Shown one piece after another: positions 9,246 through 16,706 of a stretch of 64,000 bases of DNA. The stretch comes from Pseudomonas sp. P7548 (GTDB lineage Bacteria > Pseudomonadota > Gammaproteobacteria > Pseudomonadales > Pseudomonadaceae). Position 1 is the first letter of the stretch; each line of letters opens with the position of its first letter. The translations under genes were made by a program, and so were the position numbers. A model generated the notes under the pieces. The model worked only from the letters and a program-made list of their open reading frames with translations. It ran no database searches and was not told where the DNA came from. The stretch is from NCBI RefSeq assembly GCF_013386585.1, contig NZ_JACARO010000070.1:19111-83110 (forward strand), given 5' to 3'.

Positions 9246-9422
9246 ATGGCTACCGTTAAAGTAACGCTGATCAAAAGCATGACCGGCCGCATCCCTAACC
9301 ACAAACTGTGTGTTAAAGGTCTGGGTCTGCGTCGCATCGGTCACACTGTAGAAGTCCAGGATACTCCCGAGAATCGCGGGATGATCAACAAGGCTTACTA
9401 CATGCTGCGTGTAGAGGGTTAA
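9246..9422 (+). CDS. rpmD: 50S ribosomal protein L30
   Basis: A short frame of 58 residues read directly from the sequence: [19 protein letters not shown] start, then [20 protein letters not shown]. It lies 2 bases after rpsE and 3 bases before rplO, the standard position of L30. Confidence 0.97.
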
Positions 9423-9425
9423 TCG

Positions 9426-9863
9426 ATGAAACTCAATGATCTGAGTCCAGCGCCGGGTTCCCGTCGCGAAAAGCATCGTCCGGGCCGTGGTATCGGTAGC
9501 GGTTTGGGTAAGACTGGTGGCCGTGGCCACAAAGGTCAAACCTCCCGTTCCGGTGGCACCATTGCTCCAGGCTTTGAAGGCGGTCAACAGCCGCTGCATC
9601 GTCGCCTGCCTAAGTTCGGTTTCGTATCCCTGAAAGCCATGGATCGCGCAGAAGTGCGTCTGTCCGAACTGGCTAAAGTGGACGGCGACATCGTTACTCT
9701 GCAGACCCTGAAAGATGCCAACGTGATCAACGTCAACGTACAGCGTGTGAAAATCATGCTGTCCGGTGAAGTGGCTCGCGCTGTCACTATCGGCAAGGGA
9801 ATCGGCGCCACCAAAGGTGCGCGTTCGGCTATCGAAGCAGCTGGCGGCAAGTTCGAGGAATAA
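9426..9863 (+). CDS. rplO: 50S ribosomal protein L15
   Basis: The 145-residue product has the Gly/Arg-rich N-terminal extension (GRGIGSGLGKTGGRGHKGQ) that penetrates 23S rRNA. Its stop codon abuts the secY ATG with no gap, which suggests translational coupling. Confidence 0.98.
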   Translation: MKLNDLSPAPGSRREKHRPGRGIGSGLGKTGGRGHKGQTSRSGGTIAPGFEGGQQPLHRRLPKFGFVSLKAMDRAEVRLSELAKVDGDIVTLQTLKDANVINVNVQRVKIMLSGEVARAVTIGKGIGATKGARSAIEAAGGKFEE

Positions 9864-11192
9864 ATGGCTAAGCAAGGTGCTCTCTCAGCGCTCGGCAAAG
9901 GCGGTATGTCTGAACTTTGGGCTCGTCTGCGTTTTCTGTTCCTGGCGATTATCGTCTACCGAATAGGCGCACACATCCCGGTTCCAGGTATCAACCCGGA
10001 CCGACTCGCAGACCTGTTTCGACAGAATGAGGGGACCATTCTTAGCTTGTTCAACATGTTTTCCGGCGGCGCGCTGGAGCGGATGAGCATTTTTGCACTG
10101 GGGATCATGCCGTACATTTCGGCATCGATCATCATGCAACTGATGACCGCCGTCAGCCCGCAGCTGGAACAGTTGAAGAAGGAAGGTGAAGCTGGCCGTC
10201 GCAAGATTAGCCAGTACACCCGCTACGGCACTGTCATCCTCGCCCTGGTCCAAGCTATCGGCATGTCCGTTGGCTTGGCTGGGCAGGGTGTTGCGTTCAC
10301 TGGTGACTTTGGCTTCTATTTCGTCGCAGTATCCACATTTGTGGCTGGTGCGATGTTCATGATGTGGCTGGGTGAGCAGATTACTGAGCGTGGTGTTGGC
10401 AACGGTATCTCGATGTTGATTTTCGCAGGTATCGTCGCCGGTCTTCCGAGAGCAATCGGGCAGTCTTTCGAGTCTGCACGTCAGGGTGATATCAATATCT
10501 TCGCCTTGGTTGCCATCGGTTTGCTGGCAGTAGCGATTATCGGTTTTGTGGTGTTCATTGAGCGTGGTCAGCGTCGTATTGCTGTTCACTACGCCAAGCG
10601 TCAGCAGGGCCGTAAGGTCTTTGCTGCGCAGACCAGCCACTTGCCGCTGAAAGTGAATATGGCCGGTGTTATTCCGGCAATTTTCGCGAGCAGCATTTTG
10701 CTGTTTCCGGCTTCGTTGGGTACCTGGTTTGGTCAGTCTGAAAATATGGGCTGGCTGCAGGACCTCTCTCAGTCGATCGCTCCTGGTCAGCCGTTGAATA
10801 TTCTGCTGTTTAGTGCAGGGATTATTTTCTTCTGCTTCTTCTATACGGCGTTGATGTTCAATCCGAAAGACGTAGCGGAAAACCTGAAGAAGTCCGGTGC
10901 CTTTATTCCGGGTATCCGTCCAGGTGAGCAGTCTGCACGCTACATTGATGGCGTTCTGACTCGTTTGACCCTGTTCGGTGCTCTATATATGACGGCCGTG
11001 TGCCTGTTGCCCCAGTTCCTGGTGGTTGCAGCAAACGTTCCGTTCTACCTTGGCGGGACCTCGTTGCTGATCGTGGTCGTGGTTGTGATGGACTTCATGT
11101 CCCAAGTACAATCGCACCTCGTTTCGCACCAGTACGAATCCCTGATGAAGAAAGCCAACCTGAAGGGTTACGGCAGCGGCATGTTGCGCTGA
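9864..11192 (+). CDS. secY: SecY, channel subunit of the Sec translocon
   Basis: The 442-residue protein has the ten hydrophobic segments of SecY, the plug and lateral gate regions, the conserved GRRKISQYTRYGT cytosolic segment, ERGVGNGISMLIFAGI, and the C-terminal HLVSHQYESLMKKANLKGYG. It exports unfolded proteins across the inner membrane with SecE, SecG and SecA. It directly follows rplO. Confidence 0.98.
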   Translation: MAKQGALSALGKGGMSELWARLRFLFLAIIVYRIGAHIPVPGINPDRLADLFRQNEGTILSLFNMFSGGALERMSIFALGIMPYISASIIMQLMTAVSPQLEQLKKEGEAGRRKISQYTRYGTVILALVQAIGMSVGLAGQGVAFTGDFGFYFVAVSTFVAGAMFMMWLGEQITERGVGNGISMLIFAGIVAGLPRAIGQSFESARQGDINIFALVAIGLLAVAIIGFVVFIERGQRRIAVHYAKRQQGRKVFAAQTSHLPLKVNMAGVIPAIFASSILLFPASLGTWFGQSENMGWLQDLSQSIAPGQPLNILLFSAGIIFFCFFYTALMFNPKDVAENLKKSGAFIPGIRPGEQSARYIDGVLTRLTLFGALYMTAVCLLPQFLVVAANVPFYLGGTSLLIVVVVVMDFMSQVQSHLVSHQYESLMKKANLKGYGSGMLR

Positions 11193-11219
11193 GTACCCAT
11201 AAGGTTCGAGGAGTTGGTG

Positions 11220-11336
11220 ATGAAAGTTCGTGCATCGGTGAAAAAGCTGTGCCGTAACTGCAAGATTATTCGCCGCGAAGGTGTTGTTCGAGTAATTTGC
11301 AGCGCGGAACCGCGTCACAAACAGCGCCAAGGCTGA
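11220..11336 (+). CDS. rpmJ: 50S ribosomal protein L36 (zinc-binding type)
   Basis: A 38-residue frame read directly: [19 protein letters not shown] followed by [15 protein letters not shown]11, C14, C27 and H33 are the zinc ligands of the C-plus form, which Pseudomonas can replace with a zinc-free paralogue under zinc limitation (family knowledge). GAGGAG lies just upstream. Confidence 0.96.
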
Positions 11337-11351
11337 GTGTGATCCGCTTGA

Positions 11352-11380
11352 AGCCCGGCAGCTAGTGCGCTGCCGGGTTG
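11352..11380 (+). terminator. Hairpin between rpmJ and rpsM, probable terminator
   Basis: CCCGGCAGC (11354-11362) and GCTGCCGGG (11369-11377) form a 9-bp stem with a TAGTGC loop, followed by an imperfect T-rich stretch (TTGATTATTTGTT). The weak T tract makes it a partial terminator at best. Confidence 0.6.
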
Positions 11381-11406
11381 ATTATTTGTTATTACAGCGA
11401 TATTAT
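11378..11406 (+). promoter_or_regulatory. Sigma70 promoter of the alpha operon
   Basis: TTGATT (11378-11383) and TATTAT (11401-11406) are 17 bases apart. The -35 starts at the foot of the preceding hairpin. The leader of about 53 nt before rpsM includes a possible CGCCC (11411-11415) / GGGCG (11432-11436) pairing. Confidence 0.65.
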
Positions 11407-11465
11407 CTCGCGCCCTATTTCTTGGCTTCCGGGGCGTAGGTAGCTGTCAATTGGAGTCCCACTGA

Positions 11466-11822
11466 ATGGCCCGTATTGCAGGCGTTAACATTCCAGATAA
11501 CAAGCACACTGTTATCTCGCTGACCTACATCTATGGTGTTGGTCGCACTACTGCGCAGAAAATTTGCGCAGTTGCTGGGGTAAACCCAGCCGCTAAGATC
11601 AAGGATCTGAGCGACGAGCAGATTGAACAGCTGCGTGGCGAAGTGGCGAAGTTCACCACTGAAGGTGACCTGCGTCGCGAAATCAACATGAAAATCAAGC
11701 GTTTGATGGACCTCGGTTGCTATCGCGGTCTGCGTCATCGTCGTGGTCTTCCAGTACGCGGTCAGCGTACCAAGACTAACGCGCGTACCCGTAAAGGTCC
11801 GCGTAAGCCGATCCGCAAGTAA
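11466..11822 (+). CDS. rpsM: 30S ribosomal protein S13
   Basis: The 118-residue S13 begins MARIAGVNIPDNKHTVISLTY-like and ends with the basic tail RKGPRKPIRK that contacts the P-site tRNA. First gene of the alpha block. Confidence 0.98.
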   Translation: MARIAGVNIPDNKHTVISLTYIYGVGRTTAQKICAVAGVNPAAKIKDLSDEQIEQLRGEVAKFTTEGDLRREINMKIKRLMDLGCYRGLRHRRGLPVRGQRTKTNARTRKGPRKPIRK

Positions 11823-11852
11823 TCGCCCCAGCGAATCGACAGGAAAATTATC

Positions 11853-12242
11853 ATGGCAAAACCTGCTGCTCGTCCTCGTAAAAAAGTTAAAAAGACAGTG
11901 GTTGATGGCATCGCCCACATCCATGCTTCTTTTAACAACACCATCGTGACCATCACCGACCGTCAAGGTAACGCGCTGTCTTGGGCTACCTCTGGTGGTT
12001 CGGGTTTCCGCGGTTCCCGCAAGTCCACTCCGTTCGCTGCTCAAGTAGCTGCTGAACGTGCTGGTCAAGCTGCGCTGGAATACGGCCTGAAAAACCTCGA
12101 CGTTAACGTCAAAGGTCCAGGTCCAGGTCGTGAGTCTGCTGTCCGTGCTTTGAACGGCTGTGGCTATAAGATCGCCAGCATCACCGACGTGACGCCAATC
12201 CCGCACAACGGGTGCCGTCCGCCGAAGAAGCGCCGCGTGTAA
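11853..12242 (+). CDS. rpsK: 30S ribosomal protein S11
   Basis: A 129-residue S11 with HIHASFNNTIVTITDRQGNA and the C-terminal TPIPHNGCRPPKKRRV motif. It forms part of the 30S platform. Confidence 0.98.
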   Translation: MAKPAARPRKKVKKTVVDGIAHIHASFNNTIVTITDRQGNALSWATSGGSGFRGSRKSTPFAAQVAAERAGQAALEYGLKNLDVNVKGPGPGRESAVRALNGCGYKIASITDVTPIPHNGCRPPKKRRV

Positions 12243-12260
12243 TCCAGGAGATTGTAAAGA

Positions 12261-12881
12261 ATGGCTCGTTACATTGGTCCAAAATGCAAACTCGCTCGTC
12301 GCGAAGGCACCGATCTCTTCCTGAAGAGCGGCGTGCGCGCGATCGAATCGAAGTGCAACATCGAAGCAGCACCTGGTATCCACGGCCAACGCCGCGGTCG
12401 CCAGTCCGACTACGGCACCCAACTGCGTGAAAAGCAGAAGGTCCGTCGTATCTACGGCGTTCTCGAGCGTCAATTCAGCGGCTACTACAAAGAAGCTGCT
12501 GGCAAGAAAGGTGCAACCGGTGAAAACCTGCTGCAACTGCTCGAATGCCGTCTGGACAACGTTGTATACCGTATGGGCTTTGGTTCTACTCGTGCCGAAT
12601 CCCGTCAGCTGGTATCGCACAAGTCGATCAGCGTTAACGGTCAGACCGTAAACGTTCCGTCCTACCAGGTTCGTGCTGGTGACGTGGTTGCAGTTCGCGA
12701 GAAAGCAAAAAACCAACTTCGCATTGTCCAAGCTCTCGATCTGTGTGCCCAACGTGGCCGCGTAGAATGGGTAGAAGTAGACACTGAGAAGAAGTCGGGC
12801 GTTTTCAAGAACGTTCCTGCTCGCAGTGATCTGTCCGCCGACATCAACGAAAGCCTGATTGTCGAGCTCTACTCCAAGTAA
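12261..12881 (+). CDS. rpsD: 30S ribosomal protein S4
   Basis: The 206-residue S4 has the ARYIGPKCKLARREG N-terminus and the S4 RNA-binding domain (ESRQLVSHKSISVNGQ, residues 113-128). In enterobacteria S4 represses the alpha operon. It starts assembly of the 30S body. Confidence 0.98.
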   Translation: MARYIGPKCKLARREGTDLFLKSGVRAIESKCNIEAAPGIHGQRRGRQSDYGTQLREKQKVRRIYGVLERQFSGYYKEAAGKKGATGENLLQLLECRLDNVVYRMGFGSTRAESRQLVSHKSISVNGQTVNVPSYQVRAGDVVAVREKAKNQLRIVQALDLCAQRGRVEWVEVDTEKKSGVFKNVPARSDLSADINESLIVELYSK

Positions 12882-12903
12882 GGGCTAGAAAATAGGTGCA
12901 TCC

Positions 12904-13905
12904 ATGCAGATTTCGGTAAATGAGTTCCTGACACCCCGCCACATTGATGTGCAGGTTGTCAGTCCAACCCGCGCCAAGATCACTCTCGAGCCTCTCGAGC
13001 GTGGTTTTGGCCACACCCTGGGCAACGCGCTGCGCCGCATCCTGTTGTCCTCAATGCCCGGCTGTGCAGTAGTCGAGGCCGAGATTGACGGTGTGCTCCA
13101 CGAGTACAGCGCCATCGAAGGTGTACAGGAAGACGTAATTGAAATCCTGTTGAACCTTAAAGGTCTGGCTATCAAGCTGCACGGCCGTGACGAAGTTACG
13201 CTGACCTTGTCGAAGAAGGGTTCGGGGGTGGTTACCGCTGCCGATATTCAGCTGGATCATGATGTCGAGATCGTTAACCCCGATCACGTAATCGCTAACC
13301 TGGCGTCTAACGGCGCCCTGAACATGAAGCTCACCGTAGCTCGTGGTCGTGGTTATGAACCGGCCGACTCGCGTCAGAGCGATGAAGACGAAAGCCGCAG
13401 CATTGGTCGCTTGCAGCTTGACTCTTCGTTCAGCCCGGTTCGCCGTATCGCATACGTGGTGGAAAACGCCCGTGTCGAACAGCGTACTAACCTGGACAAG
13501 CTGGTTATTGATCTGGAAACCAACGGTACTCTGGATCCTGAAGAGGCTATCCGCCGCGCTGCAACCATCCTGCAACAGCAGTTGGCTGCGTTCGTCGACC
13601 TCAAAGGTGACAGCGAACCAGTGGTAATCGAGCAGGAAGACGAGATCGATCCGATCCTGCTTCGCCCGGTTGACGATCTGGAACTGACTGTACGTTCGGC
13701 TAACTGCCTTAAGGCGGAAAACATTTACTACATCGGCGACCTGATTCAGCGTACCGAAGTAGAACTGTTGAAGACTCCGAACCTGGGCAAGAAATCCTTG
13801 ACTGAAATCAAGGACGTTCTGGCCTCCCGCGGTCTGTCCCTCGGCATGCGCCTCGACAACTGGCCGCCTGCAAGTCTTAAGAAGGACGACAAGGCGACTG
13901 CCTGA
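12904..13905 (+). CDS. rpoA: RNA polymerase alpha subunit
   Basis: The 333-residue protein has the N-terminal assembly domain (FGHTLGNALRRILLSSMPG) and the C-terminal DNA- and activator-binding domain (LRPVDDLELTVRSANCLKAENI, then LGKKSLTEIKDVLASRGLSLG). It lies between rpsD and rplQ as in most gammaproteobacteria. Confidence 0.98.
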   Translation: MQISVNEFLTPRHIDVQVVSPTRAKITLEPLERGFGHTLGNALRRILLSSMPGCAVVEAEIDGVLHEYSAIEGVQEDVIEILLNLKGLAIKLHGRDEVTLTLSKKGSGVVTAADIQLDHDVEIVNPDHVIANLASNGALNMKLTVARGRGYEPADSRQSDEDESRSIGRLQLDSSFSPVRRIAYVVENARVEQRTNLDKLVIDLETNGTLDPEEAIRRAATILQQQLAAFVDLKGDSEPVVIEQEDEIDPILLRPVDDLELTVRSANCLKAENIYYIGDLIQRTEVELLKTPNLGKKSLTEIKDVLASRGLSLGMRLDNWPPASLKKDDKATA

Positions 13906-13946
13906 TCGTCGTAATCACCGAACGTGAGTTTGGTAAGGAATGAACC

Positions 13947-14333
13947 ATGCGTCATCGTAAAAGTGGTCGTCACCTGAGCCGTACCAGCTCGCACCGCAAG
14001 GCCATGTTCCAAAACATGGCGGTGTCGCTGTTCGAGCACGAGCTGATCAAAACTACACTGCCGAAAGCTAAAGAACTGCGCCGCGTTGCTGAGCCGCTGA
14101 TTACTTTGGCTAAGACAGACAGCCTGGCTAACCGCCGTCTGGCTTTCGACCGTACTCGTTCGAAAGCTATCGTTGGTAAGCTCTTCAACGACCTGGGCAA
14201 GCGTTACGCTACCCGTGAGGGTGGCTACCTGCGCATCCTCAAGTGCGGTTTCCGCGCTGGCGACAACGCGCCTATGGCGTACGTCGAGTTGGTTGATCGT
14301 GCTACTGCTGGCGAAGCTGTAAGCGCCGAGTAA
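13947..14333 (+). CDS. rplQ: 50S ribosomal protein L17
   Basis: The 128-residue L17 starts [20 protein letters not shown] and includes [20 protein letters not shown]. It closes the alpha operon, followed by a strong terminator. Confidence 0.98.
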
Positions 14334-14353
14334 GACGACAAGCTGTAACGAAG

Positions 14354-14379
14354 AACCGGGCCTAGTGCCCGGTTTTTTG
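14354..14379 (+). terminator. Intrinsic terminator of the alpha operon
   Basis: ACCGGGC and GCCCGGT pair around CTAGT-type loop bases and are followed by TTTTTT. Confidence 0.93.
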
Positions 14380-14453
14380 TGCGCGTAATAAAAAGTGCGG
14401 CGTGTTCACGATTTCACGGTCAGTGCTTGGCACTATGGGGTGATTGGAGTTTG

Positions 14454-14519
14454 GTAGAAATTTTCTATTGGTGCCTACAATTTAATGAATTTGTAGACGT
14501 CATGTTGATGATCAATACT
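14454..14519 (+). promoter_or_regulatory. Candidate OxyR site and promoter of katA
   Basis: GTAG-N7-CTAT (14454-14468) matches one dimer half of the OxyR motif ATAG-N7-CTAT with one mismatch; the second half (TACA-N7-GAAT, 14476-14490) is weak but in the right register. It abuts a possible promoter TTGTAG (14491-14496) - N17 - AATACT (14514-14519). OxyR control of katA is established in pseudomonads; this exact site is my inference. Confidence 0.45.
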
Positions 14520-14572
14520 CCCTCCAAGCCGATTAGCCGGCAGTTCCAAGTCCGACCTGAGGAAAATTGAGC

Positions 14573-16021
14573 ATGAGCCAGAATAAAATCCTTACCACCG
14601 CCAGCGGCGCCCCCGTTGCGGACAACCAGAATTCCCGTTCCGCCGGCCCACGCGGCCCGCTGCTGCTCGACGATTTTCACCTGATCGAGAAGCTCGCTCA
14701 CTTCAACCGCGAGAACATCCCTGAGCGCCGTGTGCACGCCAAGGGCTCAGGCGCCTATGGTACTTTCACTGTCACCCAGGACATCACGAAATACACCAGC
14801 GCCAAGTTGTTCGAATCCGTTGGTAAGCAAACCCCGACCTTCCTGCGTTTCTCCACCGTAGGGGGCGAACGCGGTTCGGCTGACACTGAGCGCGATCCAC
14901 GCGGTTTCGCCTTGAAGTTCTATACTGAAGAAGGCAACTGGGACATCGTGGGTAACAACACCCCGGTGTTTTTCATCCGTGACCCGCTGAAGTTCCCTGA
15001 CTTCATCCACACTCAGAAACGCCTGCCGCAAAGCAACCTGAAAAGCGCCCAAATGATGTGGGACTTCTGGTCGCACTCACCTGAGGCGCTGCACCAGGTC
15101 ACCATTCTGTTTTCCGACCGTGGCATCCCTGATGGCTACCGTCACATGCACGGCTTTGGTAGCCACACCTACAGCCTGATTAACGCCAATGGTGAGCGTC
15201 ACTGGGTGAAGTGGCACTACAAGACGAAGCAAGGCATCAAGAACCTGGCGCCCGCAGAAGCCGCACGCCTTGCCGGTACCGACCCTGATTACGCCCAGCG
15301 CGATCTGTTCGGTGCGATTGAGCGCGGTGATTTCCCGAAATGGCGCGTCTGCATCCAGATCATGACTGAAGCCCAGGCCAACGCTCACTACGAGAACCCG
15401 TTTGACGTGACCAAGACTTGGTCGCAGAAAGAGTTCCCGCTGATTGAAGTCGGTGAACTGGAACTCAACCGCAACCCGCAAAACTACTTCGCTGAAGTGG
15501 AGCAAGCAGCCTTTGGCCCAAGCAACATGGTTCCAGGTGTTGGCTTGTCGCCAGACCGCATGCTGCAAGGCCGCGTATTCGCCTACGCAGATGCGCACCG
15601 CTACCGTGTGGGTACCAACCACCAGCAATTGCCGGTGAATGCCCCACGCAGCCCGGTGAACAGCTATCAGCGCGACGGTTCGATGGCCTTCGGCAGCAAC
15701 GGCGGCTCAGCGCCAAACTATGAGCCGAACAGCTACAGCGACGCACCGAAGCAGGCTCCTCAGTACGCAGAGCCAGCGCTGGCCCTGAGTGGCGCCGCCG
15801 ATCGTTACGATCACCGCGAAGACACGGACTACTACAGCCACGCCGGTGCGCTGTTCCGCCTGATGAACGAGGAGCAGAAAGCATTACTCGTCAACAACAT
15901 CGCCGGCGCCATGGGTGGGGTTTCCAGTGATGTGGTCCAGCGTCAGTTGGGGCACTTCTACAAGGCAGACCCGGCTTATGGAGAAGCAATCGCAAAGGCA
16001 CTGGGTGTATCGCTTAACTGA
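14573..16021 (+). CDS. katA: Monofunctional haem catalase KatA
   Basis: The 482-residue enzyme is a small-subunit (clade 3) catalase that turns hydrogen peroxide into water and oxygen. Distal His55 sits in RRVHAKGSGAYGTF, the catalytic Asn in VGNNTPVFF near residue 128, and the proximal haem ligand Tyr338 in RVFAYADAHRYR. ATG 14573 follows GAGGAAAATTGAGC. There is no signal peptide, so it is cytoplasmic unless secreted otherwise. It is a single gene followed by a terminator and then the ferritin gene, the same pair as katA and ftnA in P. aeruginosa. Confidence 0.97.
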   Translation: MSQNKILTTASGAPVADNQNSRSAGPRGPLLLDDFHLIEKLAHFNRENIPERRVHAKGSGAYGTFTVTQDITKYTSAKLFESVGKQTPTFLRFSTVGGERGSADTERDPRGFALKFYTEEGNWDIVGNNTPVFFIRDPLKFPDFIHTQKRLPQSNLKSAQMMWDFWSHSPEALHQVTILFSDRGIPDGYRHMHGFGSHTYSLINANGERHWVKWHYKTKQGIKNLAPAEAARLAGTDPDYAQRDLFGAIERGDFPKWRVCIQIMTEAQANAHYENPFDVTKTWSQKEFPLIEVGELELNRNPQNYFAEVEQAAFGPSNMVPGVGLSPDRMLQGRVFAYADAHRYRVGTNHQQLPVNAPRSPVNSYQRDGSMAFGSNGGSAPNYEPNSYSDAPKQAPQYAEPALALSGAADRYDHREDTDYYSHAGALFRLMNEEQKALLVNNIAGAMGGVSSDVVQRQLGHFYKADPAYGEAIAKALGVSLN

Positions 16022-16036
16022 CTCTAAACGATAAGC

Positions 16037-16065
16037 AGAACCGCCCTCATTTGGGCGGTTTTTGC
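16037..16065 (+). terminator. Intrinsic terminator of katA
   Basis: AACCGCCC and GGGCGGTT form a stem around TCATTT and are followed by TTTT. Confidence 0.92.
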
Positions 16066-16176
16066 GTTAAATCAGCTACTTTTCTCTGAAAATCTTCACT
16101 TTTCTGCCGTTTGTCCCGTGACCTCCGAGTCATCATGGTTCAAACTACAGACTTTCAAGCAGGGAGATGTAGGGCG

Positions 16177-16641
16177 ATGCAAGGTCACCCCGACGTAATC
16201 GATTACCTCAACACGTTGCTGACGGGCGAACTGGCAGCGCGTGACCAATATTTCATCCACTCGCGCATGTACGAAGACTGGGGCTTTACCGAGCTCTACG
16301 AACGTATCAATCACGAGATGGAAGAAGAGGCACAGCACGCCGACGCGCTGATGCGCCGCATCCTGATGCTCGAAGGCACGCCACGCATGCGTCCGGATGA
16401 CTTGGACGTGGGCACGACGGTGCCTGACATGCTCGCAGCCGACCTGCGCCTTGAGTACAAGGTGCGTGCCGCGCTCTGCAAGGGCATCGAGCTCTGCGAG
16501 AAGCACAGTGACTTCGTCACTCGTGAGATCCTTCGCGTGCAGTTGAACGACACCGAAGAAGATCACACCTACTGGCTGGAAAAGCAGCTGGGTCTGATCA
16601 AGCTGGTTGGCCTGGAGAACTACCTGCAATCGCAGTTCTAG
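16177..16641 (+). CDS. ftnA: Bacterial ferritin (haem-less, bacterioferritin-like)
   Basis: ATG 16177 gives 154 residues with bacterioferritin-family helices. Ferroxidase ligands Glu18, Glu51 and His54 are present in the expected positions. The haem-binding Met52 of true bacterioferritins is Ala52 (EEEAQHAD), so the shell probably lacks haem. The P. aeruginosa gene at this position, next to katA, was likewise reclassified from bfrA to ftnA. It stores iron, which fits with KatA needing haem iron and limiting Fenton chemistry. The upstream in-frame ATG at 16135 is less likely, as AGGG lies close to 16177. Confidence 0.92.
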   Translation: MQGHPDVIDYLNTLLTGELAARDQYFIHSRMYEDWGFTELYERINHEMEEEAQHADALMRRILMLEGTPRMRPDDLDVGTTVPDMLAADLRLEYKVRAALCKGIELCEKHSDFVTREILRVQLNDTEEDHTYWLEKQLGLIKLVGLENYLQSQF

Positions 16642-16651
16642 TTCCCAGATA

Positions 16652-16692
16652 CAAAAAAGCCCCTGTCACCGCGAGGTGACAGGGGCTTTTTA
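16652..16692. terminator. Bidirectional terminator between ftnA and uvrA
   Basis: AAAAAAGCCCCTGTCACC pairs with GGTGACAGGGGCTTTTTA across a GCGA tetraloop: 14 bp with A and T runs on the two sides, so it can stop both convergent genes. Confidence 0.95.
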
Positions 16693-16706
16693 TTGGGCCC
16701 GAGGGA

